The notes under the pieces were generated by a model. The model worked only from the letters and a program-made list of their open reading frames with translations, searched no databases and had not been told where the DNA came from. From Liolophura sinensis (Eukaryota; Mollusca; Polyplacophora; Chitonida; Chitonidae), in contig NW_027018018.1 of the NCBI RefSeq assembly GCF_032854445.1, positions 52,346 to 116,345 on the forward strand: a DNA stretch of 64,000 nt. The letters run 5' to 3'. A program made the position numbers and the translations under genes. Below, in pieces: positions 1 through 9,700 of this stretch; positions within the stretch are counted from its first letter, which is position 1, and every line of letters starts with the position of its first letter.

Positions 1-48
1 CGTCACAAAATACGTCGGATTAGCCTCTTACCAGCAGCATTGGAACAG

Positions 49-82
49 TTTTTCTACTTTTGGATTTTTGCCAGGTCTTTTT
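49..82. other. T-tract cluster, possibly curved DNA, one per monomer
   Basis: Four runs of four to five T occur within about 35 bases (cagTTTTTc, acTTTTgg, aTTTTTgcc, tcTTTTTgc). Run centres are spaced about 8, 8 and 13 bases, so phasing with the helical repeat is only approximate. Further A-runs lie near 276-280, 298-305, 332-337 and 411-415. Curvature is a common property of AT-rich satellites; here it is inferred from composition only. Confidence 0.3.
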
Positions 83-181
83 GCTAATTGAAATCGGCTA
101 CATTAACTATGTACAATCGCGACTGGTCATTACTATATTCAACTTTTCATTATAAGTTATGTGCCCTTCGGTAGCCCAGAC

Positions 182-187
182 GACGTC
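182..187. promoter_or_regulatory. GACGTC palindrome (CRE-like core), one per monomer
   Basis: The context gacGACGTCaaat gives TGACGTC on the minus strand, an ACGT-core bZIP/CRE-like half-site. It recurs in nearly all copies; a GGCGTC change occurs near 30,840 and 36,847, and agtcgacgtc replaces agacgacgtc near 51,639 and 62,624. No functional evidence beyond the motif. Confidence 0.2.
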
Positions 188-264
188 AAATCTTCGGGCC
201 AAGCCCATTTAACTCACCCAGCAAATGTCTTACTTCTAAGTCGAAGACAAACTCAATGTCTTTA

Positions 265-276
265 TCTACATGTAGA
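265..276. promoter_or_regulatory. Perfect 12-bp palindrome TCTACATGTAGA, one per monomer
   Basis: The site is its own reverse complement. It recurs about 114 bases before each anchor, and I found no copy with it broken, even in the indel-rich monomers. The flank 'aaaaaccacaccatttgta' is nearly as constant; one inserted base near 63,818 is the exception I saw. Palindromes of this kind can bind a homodimeric protein or extrude as small cruciforms, and dyad symmetry has been linked to centromeric satellites lacking CENP-B boxes. Which of these applies here, if any, is inference. This entry marks the first copy only. Confidence 0.6.
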
Positions 277-292
277 AAAACCACACCATTTG

Positions 293-305
293 TATATAAA
301 AAAAA
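293..305 (+). promoter_or_regulatory. TATA-like element followed by an A7-A9 run, one per monomer
   Basis: TATATAAA leads into a run of eight A in this copy. Other copies carry seven (e.g. 4,147-4,153) or nine (e.g. around 32,565 and 59,996). A sub-lineage has gtatgtaaa instead, which destroys the TATA match (e.g. 842, 6,892, 7,440, 10,739, 15,644, 18,900, 25,455). It resembles a Pol II TATA box and could support low-level satellite transcription, but no initiator or other promoter part is evident. The run-length variation looks like ordinary homopolymer slippage or sequencing error. Weak call; first copy marked. Confidence 0.25.
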
Positions 306-460
306 CACAAGGTACTTGATACAGTCCGCTGTAAAAAGTACAATTGAACACTGACCCACATCAATAAGATGCCAAAAGATGCGCAATTGGGCCAGGCATC
401 TCCAGGTGTTGAAAAATTGCAAATTTTTTTGGTTTCCATGGAGTAAGAGCCGTTGCTGGG

Positions 461-466
461 CACGTG
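461..466. promoter_or_regulatory. CACGTG box (G-box/E-box), one per most monomers
   Basis: CACGTG sits in a well conserved stretch, gttgctgggCACGTGatcttg. On the minus strand the context ATCACGTG fits RTCACRTG, the consensus of budding-yeast CDEI bound by Cbf1; the core is also the plant G-box and animal E-box bound by bHLH or bZIP proteins. It is missing from the five 41-bp-deleted monomers and mutated to CACGTA near 30,019 and 36,026. A six-base match is weak by itself; the support is its retention in roughly 110 of 117 copies, which recent shared descent could also explain. First copy marked. Confidence 0.3.
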
Positions 467-493
467 ATCTTGACATCATTGATTATTCATATG

Positions 494-505
494 TGGCTAC
501 AGCCA
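494..505. repeat. Short inverted repeat tggct-ac-agcca within monomer
   Basis: Five-base arms with a two-base spacer recur in almost every monomer. B-type monomers of the right domain carry tgtgtctacagcc (e.g. 45,359, 47,556, 49,754, 58,542, 60,741), which breaks one arm. A second short inverted repeat, gggc-caa-gccc, lies at 196-206 and is broken in the A-type monomers that read tttgcgccaagcc (e.g. 44,511, 46,706). Small dyads like these are expected by chance in a 550-bp unit. Confidence 0.3.
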
Positions 506-2749
506 AAAGTATTGGTCGGAGAGCAACGCGCTTTGCACCATTCGATTTCTCGTCACAAAATACGTCGGATTAGCCTCTTACCAGCAGCATTGGAACAGTT
601 TTTCCACTTTTGGATTTTTGCCTGGTCCTTTTGCTAATTGAAATCGGCTACATTAACTATGTACAATCGCGACTGGTCATTACTATATTCAACTTTTCAT
701 TATAAGTTATGTGCCCTTCGGTAGCCCAGACGACGTCAAATCTTTGGGCCAAGCCCATTTAACTCACCCAGCAAATGTCTTACTCCTAAGTCGAAGACAA
801 ACTCAATGTCCTTATCTACATGTAGAAAAACCACACCATTTGTATGTAAAGAAACACAAGGCACTTGATACAGTCCGCTGTAAAAAGTACAATTGAACAC
901 TGACCCACATCAATAAGATGCCAAAAGATGCGCAGTTGGGCCAGGAATCTCCAGGTGTTGAAAAATTGCAAATTTTTTTGGTTTCCATGGAGTAAGAGCC
1001 GTTGCTGGGCACGTGATCTTGACATCATTGATTATTCATATGTGGCTACAGCCAAAAGTATTGGTCGGAGAGCAACGCGCTTTGCACCATTCGATTTCTC
1101 GTCACAAAATACGTCGGATTAGCCTCTTACCAGCAGCATTGGAACAGTTTTTCCACTTTTGGATTTTTGCCTGGTCCTTTTGCTAATTGAAATCGGCTAC
1201 ATTAACTATGTACAATCGCGACTGGTCATTACTATATTCAATTTTTCATTATAAGTTATGTGCCCTTCGGTAGCCCAGACGACGTCAAATCGTTGGGCCA
1301 AGCCCATTTAACTCACCCAGCAAATGTCTTACTTCTAAGTCGAAGACAAACTCAATGTCTTTATCTACATGTAGAAAAACCACACCATTTGTATATAAAA
1401 AAAACACAAGGTACTTGATACAGTCCGCTGTAAAAAGTACAATTGAACACTGACCCACATCAATAAGATGCCAAAAGATGCGCAATTGGGCCAGGCATCT
1501 CCAGGTGTTGAAAAATTGCAAATTTTTTTGGTTTCCATGGAGTAAGAGCCGTTGCTGGGCACGTGATCTTGACATCATTGATTATTCATATGTGGCTACA
1601 GCCAAAAGTATTGGTCGGAGAGCAACGCGCTTTGCACCATTCGATTTCTCGTCACAAAATACGTCGGATTAGCCTCTTACCAGCAGCATTGGAACAGTTT
1701 TTCCACTTTTGGATTTTTGCCTGGTCCTTTTGCTAATTGAAATCGGCTACATTAACTATGTACAATCGCGACTGGTCATTACTATATTCAATTTTTCATT
1801 ATAAGTTATGTGCCCTTCGGTAGCCCAGACGACGTCAAATCTTTGGGCCAAGCCCATTTAACTCACCCAGCAAATGTCTTACTTCTAAGTCGAAGACAAA
1901 CTCAATGTCTTCATCTACATGTAGAAAAACCACACCATTTGTATATAAAAAAAACACAAAGTACTTGATACAGTCCGCTGTGAAAAGTACAATTCAATAC
2001 TGACCCACATCAATAAGGTGCCAAAGGATGCGCAATTGGGCCAGGCATCTCCAGCTGTTGAAAAATTGCAAATTTCTATGGTTTCCATGGATTAAGAGCC
2101 GTTGCTGGGCACGTGATCTTGACATCATTGATTATTCATTTGTGGCTACAGCCAATAGTATTGGTCGGAGAGCAACGCGGTTTGCACCATTCGATTTCTC
2201 GTCACAAAATACGTCGGATTAGCCTCTTACCAGCAGCATTGGAACAGTTTTTCCACTTTTGGATTTTTGCCTGGTCTTTTTGCTAATTGAAATCGGCTAC
2301 ATTATCTATGTACAATCGCGACTGGTCATTACTATATTCAACTTTTCATTACAAGTTATGTGCCCATCGGCAGCCCAGACGACGTCAAATCTTTGGGCCA
2401 AGCCCATTTAACTCACCCAGCAAATGTCTTACTTCTAAGTCGAAGACAAACTCAATGTCTTTATCTACATGTAGAAAAACCACACCATTTGTATATAAAA
2501 AAAACACAAGGTACTTGATACAGTCCGCTGTAAAAAGTACAATTGAACACTGACCCACATCAATAAGATGCCAAAAGATGCGCAATTGGGCCAGGAATCT
2601 CCAGGTGTTGAAAAATTGCAAATTTTTTTGGTTTCCATGGAGTAAGAGCCGTTGCTGGGCACGTGATCTTGACATCATTGATTATTCATATGTGGCTACA
2701 GCCAAAAGTATTGGTCGGAGAGCAACGCGCTTTGCACCATTCGATTTCT

Positions 2750-4399
2750 CGTCACAAAATACGTCGGATTAGCCTCTTACCAGCAGCATTGGAACAGTTT
2801 TTCCACTTTTGGATTTTTGCCTGGTCCTTTTGCTAATTGAAATCGGCTACATTAACTATGTACAATCGCGACTGGTCATTACTATATTCAATTTTTCATT
2901 ATAAGTTATGTGCCCTTCGGTAGCCCAGACGACGTCAAATCGTTGGGCCAAGCCCATTTAACTCACCCAGCAAATGTCTTACTTCTAAGTCGAAGACAAA
3001 CTCAATGTCTTTATCTACATGTAGAAAAACCACACCATTTGTATATAAAAAAAACACAAGGTACTTGATACAGTCCGCTGTAAAAAGTACAATTGAACAC
3101 TGACCCACATCAATAAGATGCCAAAAGATGCGCAATTGGGCCAGGCATCTCCAGGTGTTGAAAAATTGCAAATTTTTTTGGTTTCCATGGAGTAAGAGCC
3201 GTTGCTGGGCACGTGATCTTGACATCATTGATTATTCATATGTGGCTACAGCCAAAAGTATTGGTCGGAGAGCAACGCGCTTTGCACCATTCGATTTCTC
3301 GTCACAAAATACGTCGGATTAGCCTCTTACCAGCAGCATTGGAACAGTTTTTCCACTTTTGGATTTTTGCCTGGTCCTTTTGCTAATTGAAATCGGCTAC
3401 ATTAACTATGTACAATCGCGACTGGTCATTACTATATTCAATTTTTCATTATAAGTTATGTGCCCTTCGGTAGCCCAGACGACGTCAAATCTTTGGGCCA
3501 AGCCCATTTAACTCACCCAGCAAATGTCTTACTTCTAAGTCGAAGACAAACTCAATGTCTTCATCTACATGTAGAAAAACCACACCATTTGTATATAAAA
3601 AAAACACAAAGTACTTGATACAGTCCGCTGTGAAAAGTACAATTCAATACTGACCCACATCAATAAGGTGCCAAAGGATGCGCAATTGGGCCAGGCATCT
3701 CCAGCTGTTGAAAAATTGCAAATTTCCTTGGTTTCCATGGAGTAAGAGCCGTTGCTGGGCACGTGATCTTGACATTATTGATTATTCACTTGTGGCTACA
3801 GCCAAAAGTGTTGGTTGGAGAGCAACGCGGTTTGCACCATTCGATTTCTCGTCACAAAATACGTCGGATTAGCCTCTTACCAGCAGCATTGGAACAGTTT
3901 TTTCCACTTTTGGATTTTTGCCTGGTCTTTTTGCTAATTGAAATCGGCTACATTAACTATGTACAATCGCGACTGCTCATTACTATATTCAACTTTTCAT
4001 TATAAGTTATGTGCCCTTCGGTAGCCCAGACGACGTCAAATCTTTGGGCCAAGCCCATTTAACTCACCCAGCAAATGTCTTACTTCTAAGTCGAAGACAA
4101 ACTCAATGTCTTTATCTACATGTAGAAAAACCACACCATTTGTATATAAAAAAACACAAGGTACTTGATACAGTCCGCTGTAAAAAGTACAATTGAACAC
4201 TGACCCACATCAATAAGGTGCCAAAAGATGCGCAATTGGGCCAGGCATCTCCAGCTGTTGAAAAATTGCAAATTTCTATGGTTTCCATGGATTAAAAGCC
4301 GTTGCTGGGCACGTGATCTTGACATCATTGATTATTCATTTGTGGCTACAGCCAAAAGTATTGGTCGGAGAGCAACGCGGTTTGCACCATTCGATTTCT
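2750..4399 (+). repeat. 3-mer HOR, copy 1 (~1,650 bp)
   Basis: Three monomers in the order F (3,128), PS (3,678: aatttccttgg, cacttgtgg, caaaggatg) and LI (4,228: aatttctatgg, ggattaaaag). The same three subtypes follow in the same order in the next 1,649 bp, sharing rare variants such as gccaaaagtgttggttgg at 3,800 and 5,450. This marks a recent tandem duplication of a three-monomer block. Confidence 0.85.
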
Positions 4400-6048
4400 C
4401 GTCACAAAATACGTCGGATTAGCCTCTTACCAGCAGCATTGGAACAGTTTTTCTACTTTTGGATTTTTGCCAGGTCTTTTTGCTAATTGAAATCGGCTAC
4501 ATTAACTATGTACAATCGCGACTGGTCATTACTATATTCAACTTTTCATTATAAGTTATGTGCCCTTCGGTAGCCCAGACGACGTCAAATCTTCGGGCCA
4601 AGCCCATTTAACTCACCCAGCAAATGTCTTACTTCTAAGTCGAAGACAAACTCAATGTCTTTATCTACATGTAGAAAAACCACACCATTTGTATATAAAA
4701 AAAACACAAGGTACTTGATACAGTCCGCTGTAAAAAGTACAATTGAACACTGACCCACATCAATAAGATGCCAAAAGATGCGCAATTGGGCCAGGCATCT
4801 CCAGGTGTTGAAAAATTGCAAATTTTTTTGGTTTCCATGGAGTAAGAGCCGTTGCTGGGCACGTGATCTTGACATCATTGATTATTCATATGTGGCTACA
4901 GCCAAAAGTATTGGTCGGAGAGCAACGCGCTTTGCACCATTCGATTTCTCGTCACAAAATACGTCGGATTAGCCTCTTACCAGCAGCATTGGAACAGTTT
5001 TTCCACTTTTGGATTTTTGCCTGGTCCTTTTGCTAATTGAAATCGGCTACATTAACTATGTACAATCGCGACTGGTCATTACTATATTCAATTTTTCATT
5101 ATAAGTTATGTGCCCTTCGGTAGCCCAGACGACGTCAAATCTTTGGGCCAAGCCCATTTAACTCACCCAGCAAATGTCTTACTTCTAAGTCGAAGACAAA
5201 CTCAATGTCTTCATCTACATGTAGAAAAACCACACCATTTGTATATAAAAAAAACACAAAGTACTTGATACAGTCCGCTGTGAAAAGTACAATTCAATAC
5301 TGACCCACATCAATAAGGTGCCAAAGGATGCGCAATTGGGCCAGGCATCTCCAGCTGTTGAAAAATTGCAAATTTCCTTGGTTTCCATGGAGTAAGAGCC
5401 GTTGCTGGGCACGTGATCTTGACATTATTCATTATTCACTTGTGGCTACAGCCAAAAGTGTTGGTTGGAGAGCAACGCGCTTTGCACCATTCGATTTCTC
5501 GTCACAAAATACGTCGGATTAGCCTCTTACCAGCAGCATTGGAACAGTTTTTCCACTTTTGGATTTTTGCCTGGTCTTTTTGCTAATTGAAATCGGCTAC
5601 ATTAACTATGTACAATCGCGACTGCTCATTACTATATTCAACTTTTCATTATAAGTTATGTGCCCTTCGGTAGCCCAGACGACGTCAAATCTTTGGGCCA
5701 AGCCCATTTAACTCACCCAGCAAATGTCTTACTTCTAAGTCGAAGACAAACTCAATGTCTTTATCTACATGTAGAAAAACCACACCATTTGTATATAAAA
5801 AAACACAAGGTACTTGATACAGTCCGCTGTAAAAAGTACAATTGAACACTGACCCACATCAATAAGGTGCCAAAAGATGCGCAATTGGGCCAGGCATCTC
5901 CAGCTGTTGAAAAATTGCAAATTTCTATGGTTTCCATGGATTAAAAGCCGTTGCTGGGCACGTGATCTTGACATCATTGATTATTCATTTGTGGCTACAG
6001 CCAAAAGTATTGGTCGGAGAGCAACGCGGTTTGCACCATTCGATTTCT
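4400..6048 (+). repeat. 3-mer HOR, copy 2 (~1,649 bp)
   Basis: Repeats the F-PS-LI order of 2,750-4,399 (anchors 4,778, 5,328, 5,877). Small differences include attattcattattcac near 5,427 in place of attattgattattcac, and a six-T run near 3,898 against five here. Confidence 0.85.
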
Positions 6049-6789
6049 CGTCACAAAATACGTCGGATTAGCCTCTTACCAGCAGCATTGGAACAGTTTT
6101 TCTACTTTTGGATTTTTGCCTGGTCTTTTTGCTAATTGAAATCGGCTACATTAACTATGTACAATCGCGACTGGTCATTACTATATTCAACTTTTCATTA
6201 TAAGTTATGTGCCCTTCGGTAGCCCAGACGACGTCAAATCTTCGGGCCAAGCCCATTTAACTCACCCAGCAAATGTCTTACTTCTAAGTCGAAGACAAAC
6301 TCAATGTCTTTATCTACATGTAGAAAAACCACACCATTTGTATATAAAAAAAACACAAGGTACTTGATACAGTCCGCTGTAAAAAGTACAATTGAACACT
6401 GACCCACATCAATAAGATGCCAAAAGATGCGCAATTGGGCCAGGCATCTCCAGGTGTTGAAAAATTGCAAATTTCCTTGGTTTCCATGGAGTAAGAGCCG
6501 TTGCTGGGCACGTGATCTTGACATCATTGATTATTCATTTGTGGCTACAGCCAAAAGTATTGGTTGGAGAGCAACGCGGTTTGCACCATTCGATTTCTCG
6601 TCACAAAATACGTCGGATTAGCCTCTTACCAGCAGCATTGGAACAGTTTTTCTACTTTTGGATTTTTGCCTGGTCTTTTTGCTAATTGAAATCGGCTACA
6701 TTAACTATGTACAATCGCGACTGGTCATTACTATATTCAACTTTTCATTATAAGTTATGTGCCCTTCGGTAGCCCAGACGACGTCAAAT
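6049..6789 (+). repeat. Linking monomers, PV subtype
   Basis: The copies anchored at 6,427 and 6,976 both carry the PV signature (ccaggtg with aatttccttgg and ggttggag), and look like a one-monomer tandem duplication. The second differs upstream by ttactccta, gtccttatc and gtatgtaaa. This stretch joins the 3-mer region to the 10-mer/9-mer region. Confidence 0.7.
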
Positions 6790-9700
6790 CTTTGGGCCAA
6801 GCCCATTTAACTCACCCAGCAAATGTCTTACTCCTAAGTCGAAGACAAACTCAATGTCCTTATCTACATGTAGAAAAACCACACCATTTGTATGTAAAAA
6901 AACACAAGGCACTTGATACAGTCTGCTGTAAAAAGTACAATTGAACACTGACCCACATCAATAAGGTGCCAAAAGATGCGCAATTGGGCCAGGCATCTCC
7001 AGGTGTTGAAAAATTGCAAATTTCCTTGGTTTCCATGGAGTAAGAGCCGTTGCTGGGCACGTGATCTTGACATCATTGATTATTCATTTGTGGCTACAGC
7101 CAAAAGTATTGGTTGGAGAGCAACGCGCTTTGCACCATTCGATTTCTCGTCACAAAATACGTCGGATTAGCCTCTTACCAGCAGCATTGGAACAGTTTTT
7201 CTACTTTTGGATTTTTGCCTGGTCTTTTTGCTAATTGAAATCGGCTACATTAACTATGTACAATCGCGACTGGTCATTACTATATTCAACTTTTCATTAT
7301 AAGTTATGTGCCCTTCGGTAGCCCAGACGACGTCAAATCTTTGGGCCAAGCCCATTTAACTCACCCAGCAAATGTCTTACTCCTAAGTCGAAGACAAACT
7401 CAATGTCCTTATCTACATGTAGAAAAACCACACCATTTGTATGTAAAAAAACACAAGGCACTTGATACAGTCCGCTGTAAAAAGTACAATTGAACACTGA
7501 CCCACATCAATAAGATGCCAAAAGATGCGCAATTGGGCCAGGAATCTCCAGGTGTTGAAAAATTGCAAATTTTTTTGGTTTCCATGGAGTAAGAGCCGTT
7601 GCTGGGCACGTGATCTTGACATCATTGATTATTCATATGTGGCTACAGCCAAAAGTATTGGTCGGAGAGCAACGCGCTTTGCACCATTCGATTTCTCGTC
7701 ACAAAATACGTCGGATTAGCCTCTTACCAGCAGCATTGGAACAGTTTTTCCACTTTTGGATTTTTGCCTGGTCCTTTTGCTAATTGAAATCGGCTACATT
7801 AACTATGTACAATCGCGACTGGTCATTACTATATTCAATTTTTCATTATAAGTTATGTGCCCTTCGGTAGCCCAGACGACGTCAAATCGTTGGGCCAAGC
7901 CCATTTAACTCACCCAGCAAATGTCTTACTTCTAAGTGGAAGACAAACTCAATGTCTTTATCTACATGTAGAAAAACCACACCATTTGTATATAAAAAAA
8001 ACACAAGGTACTTGATACAGTCCGCTGTGAAAAGTACAATTCAATACTGACCCACATCAATAAGGTGCCAAAGGATGCGCAATTGGGCCAGGCATCTCCA
8101 GCTGTTGAAAAATTGCAAATTTCCTTGGTTTCCATGGAGTAAGAGCCGTTGCTGGGCACGTGATCTTGACATCATTGATTATTCACTTGTGGCTACAGCC
8201 AAAAGTATTGGTTGGAGAGCAACGCGGTTTGCACCATTCGATTTCTCGTCACAAAATACGTCGGATTAGCCTCTTACCAGCAGCATTGGAACAGTTTTTC
8301 CACTTTTGGATTTTTGCCTGGTCTTTTTGCTAATTGAAATCGGCTACATTAACTATGTACAATCGCGACTGCTCATTACTATATTTAACTTTTCATTATA
8401 AGTTATGTGCCCTTCGGTAGCCCAGACGACGTCAAATCTTTGGGCCAAGCCCATTTAACTCACCCAGCAAATGTCTTACTTCTAAGTCGAAGACAAACTC
8501 AATGTCTTTATCTACATGTAGAAAAACCACACCATTTGTATATAAAAAAACACAAGGTACTTGATACAGTCCGCTGTAAAAAGTACAATTGAACACTGAC
8601 CCACATCAATAAGGTGCCAAAAGATGCGCAATTGGGCCAGGCATCTCCAGCTGTTGAAAAATTGCAAATTTCTATGGTTTCCATGGATTAAAAGCCGTTG
8701 CTGGGCACGTGATCTTGACATCATTGATTATTCATTTGTGGCTACAGCCAAAAGTATTGGTCGGAGAGCAACGCGGTTTGCACCATTCGATTTCTCGTCA
8801 CAAAATACGTCGGATTAGCCTCTTACCAGCAGCATTGGAACAGTTTTTCTACTTTTGGATTTTTGCCTGGTCTTTTTGCTAATTGAAATCGGCTACATTA
8901 ACTATGTACAATCGCGACTGGTCATTACTATATTCAACTTTTCATTATAAGTTATGTGCCCTTCGGTAGCCCAGACGACGTCAAATCTTCGGGCCAAGCC
9001 TATTGAACTCACCCAGCAAATGTCTTAGTTCTAAGTGGAAGACAAACTCAATGTCTTTATCTACATGTAGAAAAACCACACCATTTGTATATAAAAAAAA
9101 CACAAGGTACATGACACAGTCCGCTGTAAAAAGTACAATTGAACACTGACCCACATCAATAAGGTGCCAAAAGATGCGCAATTGGGCCAGGCATCTCCAG
9201 CTGTTGAAAAATTGCAAATTTCTATGGTTTCCATGGATTAAGAGCCGTTGCTGGGCACGTGATCTTGACATCATTGATTATTCATTTGTGGCTACAGCCA
9301 AAAGTATTGGTCGGAGAGCAACGCGGTTTCCACCATTCGATTTCTCGTCACAAAATACGTCGGATTAGCCTCTTACCAGCAGCATTGGAACAGTTTTTCC
9401 ACTTTTGCATTTTTGCCTGGTCTTTTTGCGAATTGAAATCGGCTACATTAACTATGTACAATCGCGACTGGTCATTACTATATTCAACTTTTCATTATAA
9501 GTTATGTGCCCTTCGGTAGCCCAGACGACGTCAAATCTTTGGGCCAAGCCCATTTAACTCACCCAGCAAATGTCTTACTTCTAAGTCGAAGACAAACTCA
9601 ATGTCTTTATCTACATGTAGAAAAACCACACCATTTGTATATAAAAAAAACACAAGGTACTTGATACAGTCTGCTGTAAAAAGTACAATTGAACACTGAC

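Larger units (their letters stand above)
1..550 (+). repeat. Reference satellite monomer (first copy) with internal landmarks
   Basis: I set the monomer to begin at 'cgtcacaaaatacgtcgg'. Landmarks in this copy: T-tract region 49-82; GACGTC at 182-187; short inverted repeat gggc-caa-gccc at 196-206; perfect palindrome TCTACATGTAGA at 265-276; TATATAAA plus an A8 run at 293-305; anchor 'atgcgcaattggg' from 379; CACGTG at 461-466; inverted repeat tggct-ac-agcca at 494-505. All frames contain stops. Most common variable sites between copies: ttctac/ttccac near 54, ggtctttt/ggtccttt near 76, cttcggg/ctttggg near 193, gtcgaag/gtggaag near 240, ccgctg/ctgctg near 329, caggtg/cagctg near 403, aattttttt/aatttcctt/aatttctat near 423, and ggtcgg/ggttgg near 513. 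Confidence 0.95.
1..2749 (+). repeat. Left domain: five mixed monomers (subtypes F, F', F, L, F')
   Basis: Copies anchored at 379, 928, 1,478 and 2,578 are of the F subtype (ccaggtg, aattttttt, catatg), with two F' copies reading caggaatctcc at 928 and 2,578. The copy anchored at 2,028 has an L-type right side (aatttctatgg, ggattaag, gccaatag). The tract from about 930 to 2,060 repeats at about 2,580-3,710 (offset 1,650). Bases 1 to about 480 repeat at about 4,400-4,880. Confidence 0.8.

Noticed and set aside
49-82. Phased A/T-tract bend as a strong curvature element
   Set aside because: Run spacing of about 8, 8 and 13 bases does not keep helical phase well, so only mild curvature can be suggested.
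191-208. CENP-B box candidate at tcttcgggccaagcccat
   Set aside because: The 17-bp CENP-B box needs TTCG, then A, then CGGG at fixed spacing. Here the last block is CCCA, and most monomers read ctttggg, losing TTCG as well.
186-479. Minus-strand open frame of up to 97 codons recurring in most monomers
   Set aside because: It is a by-product of the repeat. The change from an A8 to an A7 run alone shifts it to a 66-70 codon frame in dozens of copies, other indels break it freely, and no recognisable domain, start context or codon bias is seen.
379-573. Plus-strand 64-codon frame starting at the anchor in almost every monomer
   Set aside because: Same position in each unit with no match to any family I know. 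It is destroyed by the 41-bp deletion in five copies and altered by unconstrained substitutions.
9259-9519. Plus-strand 80-86 codon frame crossing the monomer boundary (also at 11,417, 14,164, 16,322, 21,777, 28,372 and elsewhere)
   Set aside because: It exists only where gctaattg has become gcgaattg or ccaattg (removing a stop), or where a T insertion shifts the frame. That is chance read-through, not conserved coding.
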